Under the pieces are notes generated by a model. It searched no databases. It was given only the letters and a program-made list of their open reading frames with translations, and had not been told where the DNA came from. This document shows positions 13,314-16,904 of a stretch of 16,904 bases of DNA, piece after piece. Origin of the DNA: a bacterium (lineage in GTDB: Bacteria; Chloroflexota; Dormibacteria; UBA8260; Bog-877). Numbering within the stretch: the stretch's first letter is position 1; each line of letters starts with the position of its first letter. The stretch is taken from the NCBI GenBank assembly GCA_021791345.1, contig JAJYWT010000007.1, positions 1 to 16,904 on the forward strand. The letters run 5' to 3'. Both the position numbers and the translations under genes were made by a program.

Positions 13314-15374
13314 TCAGTAGGCATGGAGAGCGGTCAGCAGCAGGTCGATCAGCTTGATCCCCACGAACGGGGTCACGACGCCCCCGAGCCCGTAGATGAG
13401 CAGATTGCGGCGCAGGATGGCGGCTGCGCTGGACGGCCGCCAGCGCACCCCCCGCAGGGCGAGCGGGATCAGGGCCACGATCACCAGGGCGTTGAAGATG
13501 ACCGCCGACAGCACCGCGCTCTGCGGGCTGTGCAGCCGCATTATGTTCAGCGCCTGGAGCTGGGGGTACGACGAGGCGAAGAGGGCCGGGACGATGGCGA
13601 AGTACTTGGCCACGTCGTTGGCGATGGAGAAGGTGGTCAGGGCGCCCCGGGTGATCAGGAGCTGCTTGCCCACCGCGACTACGTCGATGAGCTTGGTGGG
13701 GCTGGAGTCCAGATCCACCATGTTGCCGGCCTCCTTGGCGGCCTGGGTGCCGGTGTTCATCGCCAGGCCGACATCCGCCTGGGCCAGGGCGGGAGCGTCG
13801 TTGGTCCCGTCCCCGGTCATGGCCACCAGCTTGCCTCCCTCCTGCTCTTCGCGAATGAGCCGCATCTTGGTCTCGGGGGTGGCCTCGGCGAGGAAGTCGT
13901 CGACCCCCGCCTCCCGGGCGATGGTGGCTGCGGTGAGGGGGTTGTCGCCGGTGATCATCACGGTGCGGATGCCGGCCTGGCGCAGCTCCTCGAAGCGGGC
14001 CCGGATTCCCGGCTTGACCACGTCCTTAAGCTCGACCACACCAAGCACCCTCGGCCCGTCCGCGACTACCAGCGGTGTGGCTCCCTCGGCGGCCAGGTGC
14101 TGCACCGCCGGCTCGAGGTCGGCGGGGATGCTGCCTCCCTGCTCAGTCACCCAGCCGCGCACCGCGTCGGCCGCTCCCTTGCGGACCTGGCGTCCGGGCA
14201 GGTCCAGTCCCGACATCCGCGTGGTGGCCGAGAAAGGCACGAAGTGGGCCGCGGAGGGAGCGGAGGTGGGCGCCAGGTCGTGCCGCTCCCGGGCCAGGGT
14301 TACGATCGACCGCCCCTCCGGAGTCTCGTCTGCCAGCGAGCTCAGGAGAGCGGCCGCGGCCAGCTCACGCTCTGGGCACCCCGCCACCGGGTGGAAGGCG
14401 GCCGCCATGCGGTTGCCCAAGGTGATGGTGCCGGTCTTGTCCAGCAGCAGCGTCTGGACGTCGCCCGCCGCTTCCACCGCGCGCCCGCTCATGGCCAGGA
14501 CGTTGCGCTGCACCAGACGGTCCATCCCGGCGATCCCGATCGCGGACAGGAGGGCTCCGATGGTGGTGGGGATGAGGCAGACCAGAAGGGAGATCAGCAC
14601 CACCACCGACACCGGTGAGTGGGCGTAGCTGGCGAAGGGATAGAGGCTGACCACCACGGGGATGAAGATGACGGTGAGGGCGGCCAGCAGGATGGAGAGG
14701 GCGATCTCATTGGGGGTGCGCTGGCGGTTAGCCCCCTCGACTAGTGCGATCATCCGGTCCAAGAAGGTGTTGCCGACGGCGGCGCTGATGCGCACCACGA
14801 TGCGATCCGACAGGACGCGGGTACCGCCGGTGACCGCCGAGCGGTCGCCGCCCGACTCGCGGATCACCGGGGCCGACTCCCCGGTGATGGCGGACTCGTC
14901 GACCGAGGCTATGCCCTCGATGACCTCTCCATCCGAGGGAACGAGATCGCCAGCCTCGCAGACCACCAGGTCTCCGGTGGCGAGCTGGGCGGAGGGTACG
15001 AGCTCCTCTGAGCCGTCGGCGCGGAGGCGGCGGGCCATCGTCTCGGATCGGGTGCGCCGCAGGGTGTCGGCCTGCGCCTTGCCCCGTCCCTCCGCCATCG
15101 CCTCTGCGAAATTGGCAAAGAGGACCGTGAGGAACAGCCAGCAGGTGATGCTCCAGGTGAAGATCGAGGGGTGGAGCATGGCCTCCGCCAGGGTCCCCGC
15201 AGTGCCCACCAGCACCACGAACATCACCGGGTTGCGGATCTGCACCCGGGGGTCCAGCTTGACGACCGATCCCCGCAGGGCCACCTTCAGGATCGCCGCG
15301 TCGAAGAGGCCCCGGCTCTGGGCCACCCCGCGGCCTCCCCGCTGCCCGCCGCGGCTCAGAGGTGGGCGCAGCAT
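13314..15374 (-). CDS. kdpB: KdpB, catalytic P-type ATPase subunit
   Basis: The 686-residue product is a full-length KdpB. Visible elements are the membrane helices near 50-90 (including [19 protein letters not shown]), the actuator TGES motif at 164-167, [21 protein letters not shown] around 266-285, the phosphorylation motif DKTGT with Asp312, the nucleotide-binding domain with [19 protein letters not shown], and the hinge [17 protein letters not shown]. KdpB hydrolyses ATP to drive K+ uptake through KdpA. The ATG at 15374 overlaps the kdpA stop in TGATG, with GGGAGG 8 nt upstream. A much longer open frame to 16289 is the out-of-frame shadow of kdpA and is not used. The Ser in TGES that is phosphorylated to inhibit KdpB in E. 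coli is present. Confidence 0.97.
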   Translation of the reverse strand: MLRPPLSRGGQRGGRGVAQSRGLFDAAILKVALRGSVVKLDPRVQIRNPVMFVVLVGTAGTLAEAMLHPSIFTWSITCWLFLTVLFANFAEAMAEGRGKAQADTLRRTRSETMARRLRADGSEELVPSAQLATGDLVVCEAGDLVPSDGEVIEGIASVDESAITGESAPVIRESGGDRSAVTGGTRVLSDRIVVRISAAVGNTFLDRMIALVEGANRQRTPNEIALSILLAALTVIFIPVVVSLYPFASYAHSPVSVVVLISLLVCLIPTTIGALLSAIGIAGMDRLVQRNVLAMSGRAVEAAGDVQTLLLDKTGTITLGNRMAAAFHPVAGCPERELAAAALLSSLADETPEGRSIVTLARERHDLAPTSAPSAAHFVPFSATTRMSGLDLPGRQVRKGAADAVRGWVTEQGGSIPADLEPAVQHLAAEGATPLVVADGPRVLGVVELKDVVKPGIRARFEELRQAGIRTVMITGDNPLTAATIAREAGVDDFLAEATPETKMRLIREEQEGGKLVAMTGDGTNDAPALAQADVGLAMNTGTQAAKEAGNMVDLDSSPTKLIDVVAVGKQLLITRGALTTFSIANDVAKYFAIVPALFASSYPQLQALNIMRLHSPQSAVLSAVIFNALVIVALIPLALRGVRWRPSSAAAILRRNLLIYGLGGVVTPFVGIKLIDLLLTALHAY

Positions 15375-16904
15375 CAGAAGAACCTCCCGTGGCTCAGCTG
15401 CTCGAGCAGCGGGCCAAGGGAGAGGGCGGGGAAGAAGGTGAGCCCGCCCACGATGAGGATCACCCCCAGCAGCAGCACCACGAAGGTGGCGTTGTCCGTG
15501 CGGAAGGTGCCAAGGGACACCGGGACGGCCTGCTTGCCGGCCAGTGCTCCGGCCAGCGCCAGCACCGGGAGCATGACCCCAAAGCGGCCAACCAGCATGT
15601 CGATCCCGCCGGCCAGGTTGTAGAAGGCGGTGTTGCCGTTGAGGCCGGCGAACGCGGACCCATTGTTGTTGCCCTGGGAGGTGAGGGCGTAGAGGATCTC
15701 GGTGAAACCGTGGGGGCCGGAGTTGAACGCCCCTGCCCGTCCGGCGGGGAGGGCGGTGGCGATCCCGGTGATCACCAGCACCGCAACCGGCATCACCAGG
15801 ACCCCCAGGCTGGCCAGCTTCACCTCCCGGGCCTGGATCTTCTTGCCCAGGTATTCGGGGGTGCGGCCGACCATCAGGCCGCCGATGAACACCGCGACGA
15901 TGGCGAAGAGCAGCAGGGTGTAGAGGCCGCTGCCGGCACCTCCCGGGGTGATCTCCCCCAGCATCATGCCAGTGAGGAGGCCGAATCCTCCCATGGGGGT
16001 GTAGGAATCCGGGGTCGAGTCCACCGAGCCCGTGGAGGTCTGGGTGGAGGCGACGTCGTAGAGGGTGGAGTCCAGGACCCCGAAGCGCACCTCCTTGCCC
16101 TCCATGTTGCCCTGGGGCTGGGCCACCACGCCGGCCGCCGCCACCGCCGGGTTCGGCTGCGACTCCGCGTACCCGGTGAATCCCGTCCAAACGGCGAAGA
16201 TGAGGCTCATGGCCGCCAGCAGCGCCAGTCCCTGGCGGCGCGAGCCCACCATCTTGCCGAAGGTGTAGGTGAGCGCCACCGGGATGCACAGGATCAGGGC
16301 GACGGAGAGCAGGTTGGTGAGCTGGGTGGGGTTCTCCAGCGGGTCAGCGCCGTTGGCGTTGAAGAACCCCCCACCGTTGGTGCCCAGCTGTTTGATCGAC
16401 TCCATGAACCCCACCGGCCCCCGGGGTATCAGCTGGGTGGCGCCGTTGAGCACATCGTGGATGAGGACCGGTCCGGCCAGCGTCTGGACTGCTCCCTGGG
16501 CCACGAAGAGCGCCCCGGCCACGAAGGCGATGGGCAAAAGGACATAGAGGCACCCGCGGACGGTGTCCACCCAGAAGTTGCCTATGGTGCGGGCGCCGCT
16601 CCGGCTGAATCCGCGCACCAGTGAGATCGCCACCGCCATGCCCACAGCCGCCGAGATGAACTGCTGGACGGTGAGGGCGGCCATCTGGCTGAGGTAGGAC
16701 ATGGTGGTCTCACCGGCGTAGTTCTGCCAGTTGGTGTTGGTGAGGAAGGAGACAGCGGTGTTCCAGCTGAGGAGGGGGGGTGCCGCTCGGAGGTGCTGGG
16801 GGTTGAGCGGGAGCTGGCCCTGGAGACGGAGGAGGCCATAGGTGAAGAGGAGAGAGACCCCGGAGAACAGCACCAGGGACACGGCGTATTCGCGCCAGCG
16901 CTGC
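15374..16904 (-). CDS. kdpA: KdpA, K+-translocating subunit (5' end beyond the window)
   Basis: This is the C-terminal ~510 residues of KdpA; the frame stays open to the right edge, where the partial sequence reads [12 protein letters not shown], typical of the KdpA N-terminal region, so roughly 10-70 residues are missing. Multiple membrane helices and the repeated pore segments are visible: [37 protein letters not shown] and [14 protein letters not shown], each following the KdpA selectivity-filter pattern. PLNPQ near the visible start and the [11 protein letters not shown] block are also characteristic. KdpA binds and channels K+ in the KdpFABC pump. A GTG at 16882 is internal and not the likely start. 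kdpF, if present, would lie to the right of the window. The stop overlaps the kdpB start by one base. Confidence 0.96.
   Translation of the reverse strand, partial: QRWREYAVSLVLFSGVSLLFTYGLLRLQGQLPLNPQHLRAAPPLLSWNTAVSFLTNTNWQNYAGETTMSYLSQMAALTVQQFISAAVGMAVAISLVRGFSRSGARTIGNFWVDTVRGCLYVLLPIAFVAGALFVAQGAVQTLAGPVLIHDVLNGATQLIPRGPVGFMESIKQLGTNGGGFFNANGADPLENPTQLTNLLSVALILCIPVALTYTFGKMVGSRRQGLALLAAMSLIFAVWTGFTGYAESQPNPAVAAAGVVAQPQGNMEGKEVRFGVLDSTLYDVASTQTSTGSVDSTPDSYTPMGGFGLLTGMMLGEITPGGAGSGLYTLLLFAIVAVFIGGLMVGRTPEYLGKKIQAREVKLASLGVLVMPVAVLVITGIATALPAGRAGAFNSGPHGFTEILYALTSQGNNNGSAFAGLNGNTAFYNLAGGIDMLVGRFGVMLPVLALAGALAGKQAVPVSLGTFRTDNATFVVLLLGVILIVGGLTFFPALSLGPLLEQLSHGRFF

Noticed and set aside
15375..16289. 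Long N-terminal extension of the kdpB frame
   Set aside because: It lies fully within kdpA in another frame and reads as low-complexity Gly/Arg/Pro sequence; kdpB has a good ribosome site and start at 15374.
15362..16624. 420-codon plus-strand open frame opposite kdpA
   Set aside because: Shadow of kdpA; rich in His, Gly and Glu with no domain.

Overview
This is a high-GC bacterial chromosome segment with tightly packed, mostly overlapping or closely spaced genes. The gene content (hopanoid side-chain enzyme HpnH, TadE/TadG-like pilus proteins, Kdp potassium system, high GC, some starts without a Shine-Dalgarno sequence) suits an actinobacterial, Chloroflexota or Dormibacterota-type soil organism. 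The sequence alone does not fix the phylum. I see no insertion sequence, CRISPR array, phage gene or complete tRNA.

Left part (1-3418). The first ~126 bases can fold into several perfect stems and end in a tRNA-like T-arm; they may be the 3' part of a structured RNA that starts outside the window. A YdeI/OmpD-associated family gene follows (+). Then come two overlapping minus-strand genes for TadE-like and TadG-like secreted/anchored proteins, without the rest of a Tad machine.

Metal-type operon (3459-6385, minus strand), in transcription order: a MerR-family regulator without cysteines; a DUF318-type permease with three YHS metal-binding domains fused at its C-terminus; and a CsoR-type repressor carrying the full Cys/His/Cys copper ligand set. 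The last two overlap by 4 bp. A strong internal ribosome site inside the permease gene could also give a free protein with two YHS domains.

Radical-SAM pair (6472-8527, plus strand): hpnH (adenosylhopane synthesis) and moaA (molybdenum cofactor, first step). They are transcribed divergently from the MerR gene. The shared intergenic region has a MerR-type promoter with a 19-bp spacer and a perfect 7-bp inverted repeat. The moaA ribosome site lies inside a hairpin that starts just after the hpnH stop, suggesting translational coupling.

Kdp locus (8512-16904). kdpA (5' end off the right edge), kdpB and kdpC run on the minus strand and encode the K+-importing P-type ATPase. The sensor KdpD is split in two. 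The membrane histidine kinase half and the response regulator kdpE follow on the minus strand. The N-terminal sensory half is a separate soluble protein on the PLUS strand between kdpC and the kinase, and it consists of two tandem KdpD+USP modules, the second degenerate. This split, inverted and internally duplicated KdpD is the most unusual feature of the window.
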